Part shown: positions 41,784 through 54,216 of the stretch, piece by piece
Position numbering within the stretch: position 1 is the stretch's first letter
Layout of the letters: each line of letters starts with the position of its first letter
Assembly: GCA_033032865.1 (NCBI GenBank)
Contig: JAWHQI010000166.1
Coordinates: 3,348,001-3,412,000 of the forward strand
DNA: 64,000 nt
Source of the DNA: Dactylorhiza incarnata
Lineage: Eukaryota > Streptophyta > Magnoliopsida > Asparagales > Orchidaceae
Direction: 5' to 3'
Position numbers and translations under genes: made by a program
The notes under the pieces: model-generated
What the model was told of the DNA's origin: nothing
Databases searched by the model: none
Seen by the model: the letters and a program-made list of their open reading frames with translations, nothing else

Positions 41784-43129
41784 TGTTGGATCTTACGGCG
41801 CCCTTAGAGGGGGGGGGGGTGAATAAGAGAATAAAATTCTTTCTATAATTTTCAAGATAATTATTAAATTGTTTTATAATGAAGGAGATTGAAATAAACA
41901 ATTTAGATTTAGAATTGAAAACTTAGAACACAATATAATAGAGATTACGCCAAATGATTCAAATCAAGTAAACACAAAAGAGACATGATTATATATATGA
42001 AAAAGTGTTTACATAAATTTGATTTCTATATCGCTAGAAATCGGAGGCGTACAAATGTAAATTTCTTTTTGTTTACCAATCCTTCTCCCAAGGATCGGAA
42101 GGCTATCACTTGTCTCTCCCTAGACCAAGCCCAAGCCTATCCTCTAGATCTTCCCAAGATCTAGACGTAGCACACAAGGCCACGATTTCCCACCAAGCCA
42201 CGCAAGGACTTGGACGCTCCGCACAAGGAAGCGATTTTCCCCTAAGCCACGCAAGGACTTAGACGCTCCGCACAAGGAAGTGATTTTCCCTACCAATACA
42301 AAGTAAAATGTATATAAATGAAAATACAAGATAAAATAAGAACTCCCTAGAAATTCAGATCTCTGAAAGGAAGGTTGAAGCCTCGAGATGATCCTTGATG
42401 TAGAAGCGCGTCCGATCTCGTCTTCAATTTCAAACCTTCTCAGCATAAATGGGAGTTCATGAGGTTCTGGAGCTCTCTGGATGGAATGCACTCAGGAAGG
42501 GACTTAGAATCTTTAGTGGTTGAAATGCACGAACACAAGGTGTCAATTTATAGAAAATCGCTGTCGGAATTCCGACAGTGACTGTCGGAATTTTCCGACA
42601 GCGCAAAACTGCCGGTCGTGGTGCTGTCGTGGGCAGTTGTTGTAACCTCCGAGCTGTCGCCTGGGCGACATCGATGTCGGATTTCCGACATCTCAAAACT
42701 ACTTTTCGTCGTGCTGCCGTGGGGGAAAGTAGTTGTAACTTCTCTGCTGTCGCCTGGGCGACATTGACTGTCGCCTGGGCGACATTGACTGTCGCCTGGG
42801 CGACATTGACTGTCGCCTGGGCGACATCTTCTCTTCATTTTTGCCATCTGAAACTTCTCCAGACTGTAGATTGAGTCGTTCTCATCTCCGAAATGGGGTG
42901 GCACATTCCGTAACTCTTCCTGGATAGAAAGTTATGGCCATTTTAAGATCAGCACACAAAACTCATCCAACCTGAGACTTGTCGTTCTCGGATCATGCCC
43001 ATGAACGAGGACTTGTCTCCTCATTGAACCTATACAACCTGGCCACTATAAACACACAAAAGACTAGATCAAATACAACACGGTATTTGTTATTCTCAAA
43101 CCAAGAGATGCGGAAAGCAAGCTCCAACA
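41784..43129 (-). repeat. 3' LTR of the gag-only copia element (1346 bp)
   Basis: Contains palindromes 42561-42578, 42582-42601, 42655-42670 and 42675-42690, and a 21-bp-period array of four TGTCGCCTGGGCGACA at 42748-42826. Also a poly-G run of 11-12 near 41808. Confidence 0.92.
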
Positions 43130-43510
43130 ATCTCCCCCATTTGATAATAACAAATACCCATATGAGAAATTAGTGAGTTTATAGATAAGTGCGATAAAAG
43201 ATATGCATGAATAAAAGGTTTACTGCGTGACAGATTTTACTCCCCCTAAATATATATGTCACTAGATTTCTCATTTTATTCTCCCCCTTTTGTTATTACC
43301 AAAAGTGAGTTGTCATGATCGAGCAATAGACGCTTTCCATAAAAACTTTTTAATATACTCCCCCTAAATTGTATTCTCCCCCTAAATGTATGCTCCCCCT
43401 AAATGTTATAATTAATTGCAATGGTGCATTATTTAATTATTCTCCCCTTAATCTTCTAGATTTCTTGAATTAATCTCCCCCTTTTGGTATTATCAAAAGA
43501 AGGTGGGGTG
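43130..43510 (-). promoter_or_regulatory. Multiple polypurine tracts
   Basis: About eight PPT-like tracts on the minus strand (AAATGGGGGAGA at the LTR edge, ATTTAGGGGGAGT, CAAAAGGGGGAGA and variants), seen on + as CTCCCCCTAAAT/CTCCCCCTTTTG at ~43131, 43241, 43281, 43359, 43375, 43391, 43442 and 43473. Confidence 0.8.
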
Positions 43511-46500
43511 AGGGTAGTAAGGAGGCATTTAAATAACAAAGCATGATCGAGCTTTTAAATATATGAAATGATAAAGAGTTGAAGCATAGTATATAAAAGA
43601 GATTTCAAATAAAAAGATAAGAGTTGTAAGCAAGCGGAAGATTATAAGAAACATCCTTTTTGTAAGCATGAAAAGCATAAGTAAAAATATGAGTTTTAGT
43701 TCAAAATTGAAAGATGTTTTAACCTTTTTGAAATCTCAAAGTTTTTCATAAAGATACCAAGCATGAAATGAACATATTAAAGAGAGATTATACTACAATG
43801 TTACTTAATTTTAAGTTCAAGAGATACCAAAACATTGTAGAGATCATGATAGGTTATCTAGTGCATTTTTATATAAAGAGTAGTATAGATAAAGCATTAG
43901 AATCCAATACTTATGAGAAGAAGTGTTATGAAAGATAATGATGTACACATAAGTGTATTTTGGGCAATGTTAACAATTGATTTAAATCATCAAAATACAA
44001 GACATATGTAAAGTAAAGTGCACAATAAAACATAAGTAAATTACTTTCACACACTTTTAATGCACATAATTTAATTTTTTTTAACAAAGTGGTGTAATAA
44101 CTAAGGTTTGCACAAGCCACTTTACTATTCTTTCCAAGGTGCTCAACCTCACAATGCTTATGAAGACTTATCAGGAGGTTCAAGTAGTGCTTGGTGGAGT
44201 TATATTTGTCTACATATATATATTTTTTTATTCACATTTGTGAGACAACATTCTCCGAATACACTTGTTTTGCAAACCCAAATTTTTTTTTTAACTTTTA
44301 ACCACTTTTCTAAATTTCATAAGTGCAATTCAAATGTAGTGTAGGTAAAAAACTTATGCAAGTTTTAATTCATTATACAAATACAATACACAAGCAAGCA
44401 TTTTAGATTTAGACACACATGTTGATTACCAAAATAAGTGAGTGAAATATATCATTATCAATCATAAAACATTTACTCATACTTAGAGGCGTGCTAAGCT
44501 TGGTTCTACATATTTTTCAATACAATTGATGCACTTAAATAGATATATCAAAGCATGATAATCAAAACAATGTTCATAGAAATTTCAAGAAATAAATTTT
44601 AACATTGTAAATAATTCTAAATAATAGAATTCATACATGCTTGATATTGGCAATAAAGATCATACAGTTTTTTTTAAGTTTAATCATTTTTTTAAATCAA
44701 ATAAAAACAGAAAACCACAAAAACATATTTTTGTAATTTTTGAATTTTGAATTTTTGTAGTAGATTTTTCATAATAAAAAAAAATAAATAACAAAAACAT
44801 ATTTTTGTATATTTTTTTAATTTTGAACTTTTGTAGTTGATTTTTCATAATATGATTAAAAACACAAATAGCAAAAAAAAAATTTTGTATTTTTGAATTT
44901 TGATCTTTTGTAGTTGATTTTTTATAATATAAATAAAACAAAAATAACAAAAGTCAGAAACACAACAAATAAGTAGAAAATATGAACCAACATATTTTTA
45001 TGGATTTTTAGAAATTTTAAAAATCAGAAAATTCCAACACCCATGCTAGCGCCGGCGCTAGCGCTAGCGCTGGAAACAGTACTCGATTTTTTGAGAATTT
45101 TAAAAATCTGATTTTTTATTTTGATTAAGTGTCCTTAGAGTAGTTCCATGCTGAAATTTCAGAATTTTCAGAGATGTCTTGATTGCTCAAATTTGCATAA
45201 AACTTTAGCTTTTTCAAATACATGTGTTTTACAAAAACATTTAAGCTCAAAAAGATAAATTATGCAAACACATGAGGACATTTTTATTAAACAACCCAAA
45301 ATATGCATGATTTAAGTGATAAGTAAATAAAATGTTCATGCAGTAAGTAATATAGGTATGTCCTAAGATTAGAAACTACCCCGACTAAATGTCTACACCC
45401 TAGCCCCGTACTAAGTGACGGATGGGCATGAGGAGCTGCACGCATGCCGTAGGTTGGGGTGTTAGTCTCATATGCACACACTAGAGAACACTCAACCTAG
45501 CACTCTTTCCCCCAGTGCCTCGCAAGGCCCCACTGGAACCCTCCCTGGTTAAGGACAAGACATGACTTAGAGGTTAGGTCTCTAATGCATACGACCCTAC
45601 GCCCCCGCTATTGTGAGATATAAAGTCATAGGTGAAATAATCTTTTGGACAACCTATGCTTTTAAATCTAAGGGTTGATATAAAAACTATGGGTTTTGTT
45701 TAATGTGATGAGTTATATAAATCCGCATTGCTTTTCTACTTTTTATGAGATGACGAAATGAGATAACTAGCACAATTACTAATATTCAATAAGTGACAAT
45801 GCTAGTATGATGAGTTTTGGGTTTCATGTCATGTTATAAGATTAATATTAATATTGCATGTATTTCAAAATAGAATTTCAAATTATAGATCTAGAATGGA
45901 GTGATGATTTAGTTTGATTTATATTTTCATTACAAAGTTGATTCTAGAGTCTACAAATATGAGAGATACATGCAATCACTAGCAAAGCAAATCAATACAT
46001 CAAATAATGTAAAGAAAACATTATTCATAATTTTTATTATAAGATTCATAATTCATATTATCGATTTGAGATATGTCTTGATAGAACATGAATTATGATT
46101 TATGATTATAGACAAATTGGCATAGAATATATCTCAGATCATCATGATGTATGTAAATTCTAATTCTTCTAGACTTGTGATATAGTGATATAGTGATCTT
46201 CTTTGAATAAGCATGTTTGATTTTTAAGCCTAGAAATGATGATCATGTAAACATATTAAAGACAAAGATCACATATAGAATGTTTTGAAATTTATAATAA
46301 AATTTGCATTCAATAATTGAATCTTTTGATCTTTGGTTTTGCATGATAATATATGATTTATGATATAATATTCATATATATATATATATATATTCTAATG
46401 ATTAATCCATAAACTATGTGTTTGTTGGAATTTTAATATTCTATATAATTTCAAATCACATAGTTATCATGAAAGTTGAATAACATTGTAAGTGTTCTAC

Positions 46501-47501
46501 CCAGCATAAATATATAAGTATAGACCAAGAAGCAATGCTAGGAAGATGAGTTTGAATGCAATGTTATTACATAGGATTAATGGAGATTATGTTGCATGAA
46601 ATATGAGAAGTTTTCAAATTAATTTTCTTTAGACCTAGAATGAAATGATTAAACTTTTGATTTGATCTTAATGATACAAGATGATTCTAAGGTCTAAGTT
46701 ACATGCAAACATAGGTGACACACATCACACACATAATATAAAATATGAAACAATTATTCTAAGGATAGCGTGTGATGAAAAAATTCATAAACACAGAAAT
46801 TTCCAAATCAAGCAAACTAAGATAGCTTTTAAAAACGGAGTTGTAATTGGGAAAGTTGACAGCACCAAGAGAACTCAAATGAACAAGCCTAGATTGCCAT
46901 TAGATGGAGATTTTTGTGCTCTTTCCAAAAATATATTAAACGCAAAAATCAGGCGAGCGGATCAAACGATATGGATGTTTGAAGTTTTGATCGTAAACTC
47001 GCATTTTTGAAAGATTTAAACATGCGTTTAGATGAATTTTTGTTTTCAATTTTTCTAGATAATATTCTTCATTATAAGGGCTATCATATGCAGCAAATAA
47101 AATAGAAGATTATCATAACATTGCGCATTTTAATTTTTAGCTTAAGCCTTTAATAAACCATTTAAATCCATTTTAAAAAAAAATAATTTCATTAGTCTTA
47201 AAAATTTTTTTTTCAATATTCAAATGATAATGTTAATTCAAGAGATAGATGGATAAATGATTTAAAAAGGATAAAGAACAATCAAAGATGAGATATAGAT
47301 CACTTTGAAAAATATATGACTTAATGTTATATGTTAGGCTTAAAATGTAAAAGTCATATTTCATAATATATCTAAGTGACCTTAGCGTGTTGGCTCAACA
47401 ATAAGAAAAACAAATAAAAGAAAAAGCAATTAAGCATATCATGAAGTAGAGTAATGATATTTCATATTTAATTTATTTCTACTTCATGCAATACGATAAT
47501 T
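43511..47501. other. Non-coding AT-rich interior of the gag-only copia element
   Basis: About 4 kb without a recognisable ORF. Has A/T homopolymer-rich repeats at 44680-44950 (TTTTGTAGTTGATTTTTCATAATA-like, three times) and a palindromic GCTAGC cluster at 45044-45080. A block at 44100-44210 resembles 62370-62460. Confidence 0.7.
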
Positions 47502-49102
47502 CTAATGAATAAGAGATTTAGGTATCCAAAGGGGACCAAGTGGGATGGTTCCTTTGGGTACCCAAATACATCGAGTAGGCTTTTGGAGAGAAAGTGATGA
47601 ATGAGCCTTTACAAGTGGAGTTAGTGTTTCATTTTTAATTTTGGGCCTCCATTCATACTTTGGTTGTTTTTCTTTTAAATTCATATTATGATTATATGAC
47701 ATCTTTACATGATTATATTTGTTTGAAAAATAATTCATTTGTGATTTATGTTTATTCAAATTATTTTTCAAAATAGATTGATGATGATAATCATAATGAA
47801 TTTTATTATATGGATTCTTTAAAAGTTTATAAGAGTGATTGTCTTTCTTTAGAAGTGATTGTTGAAAGAGTGGGTTACAATATGTTTTAAAAGATTGATT
47901 CTTATTTTGATGATTTTCATTTCCACTCTTTCTTATAGACATACTCTTATAATATGAAGGATTATATTTTATAGTTTGATTTTCATGAAAAGGAGTTTTT
48001 AAATTTGAGTCATGATTGAAAATATATTGAGACTTATAATAATGACTCTTAAGAATTTTGTGAGGATCATAATTCTTTTTGAAACTAAACTCCTTTTGAT
48101 TTAAAGTATGAAAATGATCCTTTTTAGAAATGATTTTGTAAGTTAAATTATCCTTGTTATTCAAAATCTTATGATGAAATTCCTTACATGACATTTGAAA
48201 TTTTTCAACAAAAGATTTTAATTGTATTAACTTGCAAGATAAAACATCATTTTCAATTATCAATTTTTCATTATGCCTTTTAGAAATTAAGAGCCCTTTT
48301 TCAATTTCCTTGAATTTTTCTTTTAATAAATTGCAATTAAGACAAGGAATAGGAATTTTAACTAAAGAGCGCGAAAGAGAATTTAACACATCAATATTTG
48401 ATTCTACGTTATCGTTTGCTTTTAAAGATTTATTTTCTAAACGTAATTTTGAATTAGCAAATTTTAACTTTAAAATTCTGCGTTTAGCAATTTTAAGCAT
48501 ACGAGATGTAGAAATAGAATTTTTTACAAAAAGAGAAGATTTAGATTTTCTTACCTTGCAATAGTTTCCGTCTTCTCTTTTGCTTGATGTGTTGCCATCA
48601 ACTGAGTCCAATATTGTGACGTTGTCTTCTTCATCTTCCTCTTCCAAACAAGAGTGTCCATCATCCTTTCCGCTTGATGAGCATCTATGGATCCATCCTT
48701 TGTGTAGCTTTCTTGAATATTTGCATAGGCTTGCATATTCTCCGGTTCTTGTGAATGTTTCGTACCTGTAGAAGGAGAATCATAAGTTCTTTCAAGAAAA
48801 CTCCAAATTTCATATGCGGTAGGTAAAGTATAAATAAGTTTGAAAATATTTTGGTCTAACGCACAAAATATACTATTCATAGATTTTGCATTTAAAATAA
48901 TTTCGTTTCTAGTTAGTACGCTAGATGGCTTTTTAATAGTAATATTCCAAACTTTTTCATCTAAGGCCTTAAGAAAATTTTTCATTAATATTTTTCACCC
49001 ATAATAATTTTCACCCATAAATAATGGTGGTGATAATACTTTTTCATTTATATTAAAATTTTCCCCACTAGTAGAAGCGAGATCGTGATCAAGAGGCGCC
49101 AT
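47502..49102 (-). pseudogene. Sirevirus-like gag, decayed
   Basis: The start at 49102 reads MAPLDHDLASTSG ... LSPPLFMGENYYG, then an in-frame TGA, then FLKALDEKVW, ALDQNIFKLIYTLPTAYEIW and SFLERTYDS (UBN2-type capsid pattern; 48985-48551). Before the next part a stretch is missing or shifted. 48647-47502 then gives a 381-codon K/N-rich frame with a coiled coil (FANSKLRLENKSLK; LLKEKFKEIEKGLLISKRHN) and ends LQKPTRCIWVPKGT. That WVPKGT tail is typical just before copia protease-integrase, where this element instead loses coding capacity. Confidence 0.75.
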
Positions 49103-49129
49103 TATTCCCGGTTGTTATGACGATTTGGA

Positions 49130-49151
49130 ATAACCTTGCTCTGATACCAAT
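49130..49151 (-). promoter_or_regulatory. Primer binding site, gag-only copia
   Basis: ATTGGTATCAGAGCAAGGTT adjacent to the 5' LTR, a strong initiator tRNA-Met match. Confidence 0.9.
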
Positions 49152-50458
49152 TGTTGGATCTTACGGCGCCCTTAGAGGGGGGGGGGGGGGTGAATAAGGG
49201 AATAAAATTCTTTCTATAATTTTCAAGATAATTATTAAATTGTTTTATAATGAAGGAGATTGAAATAAACAATTTAGATTTAGAATTGAAAACTTAGAAC
49301 ACAATATAATAGAGATTACGCCAAATGATACAAATCAAGTAAACACAAAAGAGACATGATTATATATATGAAAAAGTGTTTACATAAATTTGATTTCTAC
49401 ATCGCTAGAAATCGGAGGCGTACAAATGTAAATTTCTTTTTGTTTACCAATCCTTCTCCCAAGGATCGGAAGGCTATCACTTGTCTCTCCCTAGACCAAG
49501 CCCAAGCCTATCCTCTAGATCTTCCCAAGATCTAGACGTAGCACACAAGGCCACGATTTCCCACCAAGCCACGCAAGGACTTGGACGCTCCGCACAAGGA
49601 AGCGATTTTCCCCTAAGCCACGCAAGGACTTAGACGCTCCGCACAAGGAAGTGATTTTCCCTACCAATACAAAGTAAAATGTATATAAATGAAAATACAA
49701 GATAAAATAAGAACTCCCTAGAAATTCAGATCTCTGAAAGGAAGGTTGAAGCCTCGAGATGATCCTTGATGTAGAAGCGTGTCCGATCTCGTCTTCAATT
49801 TCAAACCTTCTCAGCATAAATGGGATTTCATGAGGTTCTGGAGCTCTCTGGATGGAATGCACTCAGGAAGGGACTTAGAATCTTTAGTGGTTGAAATGCA
49901 CGAACACATGGTGTCAATTTATAGAAAATCGCTGTCGGAATTCCGATAGTGACTGTCGGAATTTTCTGACAGCGCAAAACTGCCGGTCGTGGTGCTGTCG
50001 TGGGCAGTTGTTGTAACCTCCGAGCTGTCACCTGGGCGACATCGATGTCGGATTTCCGACATCTCAAAACTACTTTTTGTCGTGCTGCCGTGGGGGAAAG
50101 TAGTTGTAACTTCTCTGCTGTCGCCTGAGCGACATTGACTGTCGCCTGGGCGACATCTCCTTTTCATTTTTTCCATCCGAAACTTCTCCAGACTGTAGAT
50201 TGAGTCGTTCTCATCTCCGAAATGGGGTGGCACATTCCGTAACTCTTCCGGGATTGAATGTTATGGCCATTTTAAGATCAGCACACAAAACTCATCCAAC
50301 CTGAGACTTGTCGTTCTCGGATCATGCCCATGAACGAGGACTTGTCTCCTCATTGAACCTATACAACCTGGCCACTATAAACACACAAAAGACTAGATCA
50401 AATACAACACGGTATTTGTTATTCTCAAACCAAGAGATACGGAAAGCAAGCTCCAACA
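49152..50458 (-). repeat. 5' LTR of the gag-only copia element (1307 bp)
   Basis: Differs from the left LTR by scattered substitutions and by having two rather than four copies of the 21-bp palindrome unit; some palindrome arms carry single mutations. Confidence 0.92.
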
Positions 50459-51482
50459 TGTTGATCATGGATCGGCTATTGGCAGACCTCCATGTAGCAG
50501 GTCCTGAATCAGCAGCAACTTGCATGCCATATTTGAGGGCATTAGAAGCCCCAAAATCAAAATGTTTGTGAACTAGCTTTTGTAGCCCTTGGTGTCTACT
50601 TTCATTAGAGCCTTGGATCAGGCCATTTGGAGCACTGTAGACACCAGGGCACTCGTTTTACTAGGACTGGTCTTAGTGAAGGGCAGATTTTAGAAATGCT
50701 ATATCTTTTAAATGGCTTCACCAAATCCCTTGAAATTTCTACCATGCATGCATGGTATGATGACACACCTAGGGTTTACATTTGAAATTTTTTGGATGTA
50801 TTTCCACTGAGTTATTTCATTTATTAGCAAAAGTAAATATTTGGTATTTATGGAGTTGTATAACTCAGAACACCCCCAAATTTGGGTGGTAAGCTCTTTA
50901 TATATATCTAGACCACTGGTAGAAATTTGAGACCATTTGGCCTTGTGCATGTGAAGTTATGAGCCATGCAAGAGCTAGGTTAAAGACCTTAAATGCGTGC
51001 CTTTAGCAAATTTGCGGTGGAGTGAGCCCCAAGCCTTGGGGGTTGACCCAATGGCTTGAGATGTTGGACATGGGTCCATGGCAGTAATATGCCTTCCCAA
51101 AAGGTAAATAAGGGGATTTTTGGGTACAAAAATCCCAAAATATAGAATTTACTGTATTACCCCTAAATTGGGTTATGAAATTAAAAAGGGGTCATATGAT
51201 TTTAGAATGAAGTGAAACTTGGGGTTTAGTCTTTAATTACATTATTATGGTAGCAGAAATTTTCTGAGAATTTTTGGGGAATATTTCATGATATAAGTAG
51301 CTATGATTACATTTATGCGTTTTATGGTTTTTGTGCAAATAATGGGGTTTTATATGTCTGATAAATTTGAGATAAATCACAGTGGGTCATGATGCTAATA
51401 TAAGCCTATGGTAATTTTATCAGAATTTATGAGTGACTATTTCTGGTATTTCTTTTGTAATTCCATATTAATGTGCATTAAC

Positions 51483-52100
51483 GATAAATATAAATTATGG
51501 GTTTAAAATGGTTGAAAATTGTGATCTTCTGGAAATAGTGTTGTTATGTCAATATGATGCTACTGTAATTTTCCCAGAATTTTAGAAAGTCAAATTTCAG
51601 TACTTGTAGTGTAAAGTCATATTGTCACCCCTTTAAAAATAAATAGAAATTGTGGGTTTAAAATGGTTGGAAAATTGTGATCTTCTGGAAATAGTGTTGT
51701 TATGTCAATATGCTACAGTAATTTTCCCAGAATATTAGAAAGTCAAATTTCAGTACCTGTAGTGTAAAGTCATTTTGTCACCCCTTTAAAGATAAATAGA
51801 AATTGTGGGTTTAAAATGGTTGGAAAATTGTGATCTTCTGAAAATAGTGTTTTTATGTCAATATCATGCTACTGTAATTTTCCCAGAATTTTAGAAAGTC
51901 AAATTTCAGTACTTGTAGTGTAAAGTCATTTTGTCACCCCTTTAAAGATAAATAGAAATTGTGGGTTTAAAATGGTTGGAAAATTGTGATCTTCTGGAAA
52001 TAGTGTTTTTTTGTCAATTTTATGCTACTGTAATTTTTACAGAATTTTAGGAAGTCAAAATATTGTACTTGATGTGTAAAATTATATTTTCATTCATTTA
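51483..52100. repeat. ~155-bp tandem repeat in LARD LTR 2 (4 units)
   Basis: Units start at 51483, 51638, 51791 and 51947. Confidence 0.9.
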
Positions 52101-54216
52101 TTGAAAATTAGGAATCATGGTTATATAATTGCTGAAAAAATATGAAACATTGGAAATCTTGTTATCATGTCACATTTCACCTCTGGAAGGATATTTAACA
52201 AGTTTGAATTCACTAGCATGATACCTCCTTCACATTTTAGATTCAGATTATTAATTAATGAATTTTTATAGAGGTCAAAATTATATGAAACATGCTTGGA
52301 TTCTTATCATTCCTTATTATATCCATTATGAATCTATGATAAAAATTGGAAGTTATTTGGAAGCAATTTGACCAAGGTTCCATCATAGGAATCTAAGTTA
52401 GTTATATGTCGTGGTCTGCGGATAGTGAAAACTCATTATGATGATTAGGTCAATAAAATCACATAAGAAATCAGTGAGAATTGGATTATAACAAGAGATG
52501 AGTATAGACCACTTAGAAGATGAAGAATCTTGAGAGTTGAGCACCTTGCAAGAGAATAATTGCTTAGAAATGGGAGAAACATAAATCATGAAAACACCTA
52601 AATCATAAAGAGTAATAAGAGGGTGGAACTTTATGTTAGGATAGTCACCAACAATATTAATTGTCTTGGAAAGGGGTTGGGCATCATCCCATCACATACC
52701 CTAGTACCTTGCGAACCCTTCACCGGGTAGCCCTCGGGAAGTCCAGGATTCACCCTAAACTTCCAAGTATAACAATAACTAGACAAGAGTAGTCTAATTA
52801 GGTGGTTAATCGACATGGTAGACCACATCCCGAGTTGGGGATGAGATATTGTATATCAGGACGGGATTGTCCTGCGAGCTGGAGGCTCGGATGATAGTTT
52901 TATTCACGGCGGGTTAGTCCTGTGAGCTGGAGGCTCGGGTGGTGGCAAATTGCATGTGCATATAAACATTTAGTGGCGGGTCTTCGGTACGGGCCGGTCA
53001 TCACACCGACAGCAGTACGTTGACTTAGGCGAGTGTGAGGTTGAGGGGCCAGTAGGTTGTTTATACTGTGGTCTGGAGGACGATCCCCAACAGGACGCAC
53101 ACCCGGCCTTTAAGACTGGTAGGTTCCAGCAAAGAGTACGCAAGACTCTAGAGTGCACCTAGGACGTGTACAGAGGCGTATAGGAGGTCTAGGCTTGGTA
53201 GTGTGTATGCCCGCCTATGGGTGGAGACGCCCGCTCCACCGCTGCCGTAGCCACAATGGCGGTACCAAAGAGTTTAGCTAACTCCGGAAAGTGGGAACTA
53301 AAGGTCTGTGATCACAGAGACGTGTGGGTGAGTTGCACTTGTATGAATCATATCATAGCATGCATATCATATCATACGTAAACCTAGAACATAATTGCAG
53401 ACCATTATCATATAAATTAGTATGGGCTCTTTTATATGATAAGTTATTTTTCCGGAAACCTTAACTTATAAGTTTGTATGGGCATTCATATAAGTTAAGG
53501 TACTCATGTGATGGTAGTGTAGAATTATTTGTTTACTTGTTGTACTTGCGCGCACTGCTTTACCATTTACTTCTTTTACTGCTCTCTTACTTGTTTATAT
53601 TGCTAGAGTAGTGCTTGCCTATATATACACTGCTAGCTTAGTTTTCCTTGTCACCTACTTTTGTTTACTCCACTTTGTTGTCCTCCGCTTCTTCCTCCCG
53701 CTCGGTGCCTAGGAGTCGAGGAGGGCGGCGGGGACAAAATCGGCTTAGTCCTTATGACTAACGGTCGGTTGTGACCGTAGGAGTTTGAGGAGCTGCAGCA
53801 GCCGCATGACCAGTCAGGACATGATGGCAGGATCTGGAGAGCAGAAGTCGCGCAGTACTTCTACCACAAGACAGGTGTTTGAAGATTTGAGAGTTTGTTT
53901 AGCTTCCGCATAGATGTAGAGTGAGAGAGTGAGATTTTATTCTACATTGGATATGTACTGGGCATAAGCCCTTTTACTCTTTCATTTATTGTACTCGTTG
54001 ATGGACAGTTTACATTTGGATGTATATATACAGATGCGTGTGATTGTGGACTTATTTACTTATTTTCTTCTTATTCTTGTTGGCCTAGTTGACCGTTCTT
54101 GCCGGCAGGATCGGCGTCTTGCGGAAGCGGCCAACTCGTGTGTTAGCGTCACCGTAAGGCGGCGGTTCTGGGCATAAGATCCGGGAACTCTCCTGGTGCG
54201 GGAGAGGGATCTTACA

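Larger units (their letters stand above)
41784..50458 (-). mobile_element. Sirevirus-like copia element, gag only (8675 bp)
   Basis: TSD TGTTG (41779-41783 and 50459-50463). LTRs TGTTG...CAACA of 1346 bp (left, 3') and 1307 bp (right, 5'). PBS ATTGGTATCAGAGCAAGGTT on the minus strand next to the right LTR; polypurine tract next to the left LTR, with several more PPT-like tracts behind it. The only coding part is a gag-like ORF at ~47502-49102; no protease, integrase, RT or RNase H was found in ~6 kb. It fits the terminal-repeat-with-gag (TR-GAG) class of non-autonomous elements. Multiple PPTs and palindrome-rich LTRs are known Sirevirus traits. Confidence 0.87.
41381..54216 (+). repeat. LARD LTR 2, with internal deletion and nested copia
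   Basis: 41381-41783 plus 50464-54216. Relative to LTR 1 it lacks 1037 bp at the TCAAC junction (41648-41652) and has a fourth 155-bp unit. Adding the deletion back gives 5193 bp, close to LTR 3 (5196 bp). Confidence 0.9.

Noticed and set aside
42144..42904. 118-codon frame with RCRPGDSQ repeats (and its copy at 49919-50233).
   Set aside because: Translation of the 21-bp palindrome array in the copia LTR; copy number differs between LTRs without regard to any frame need.
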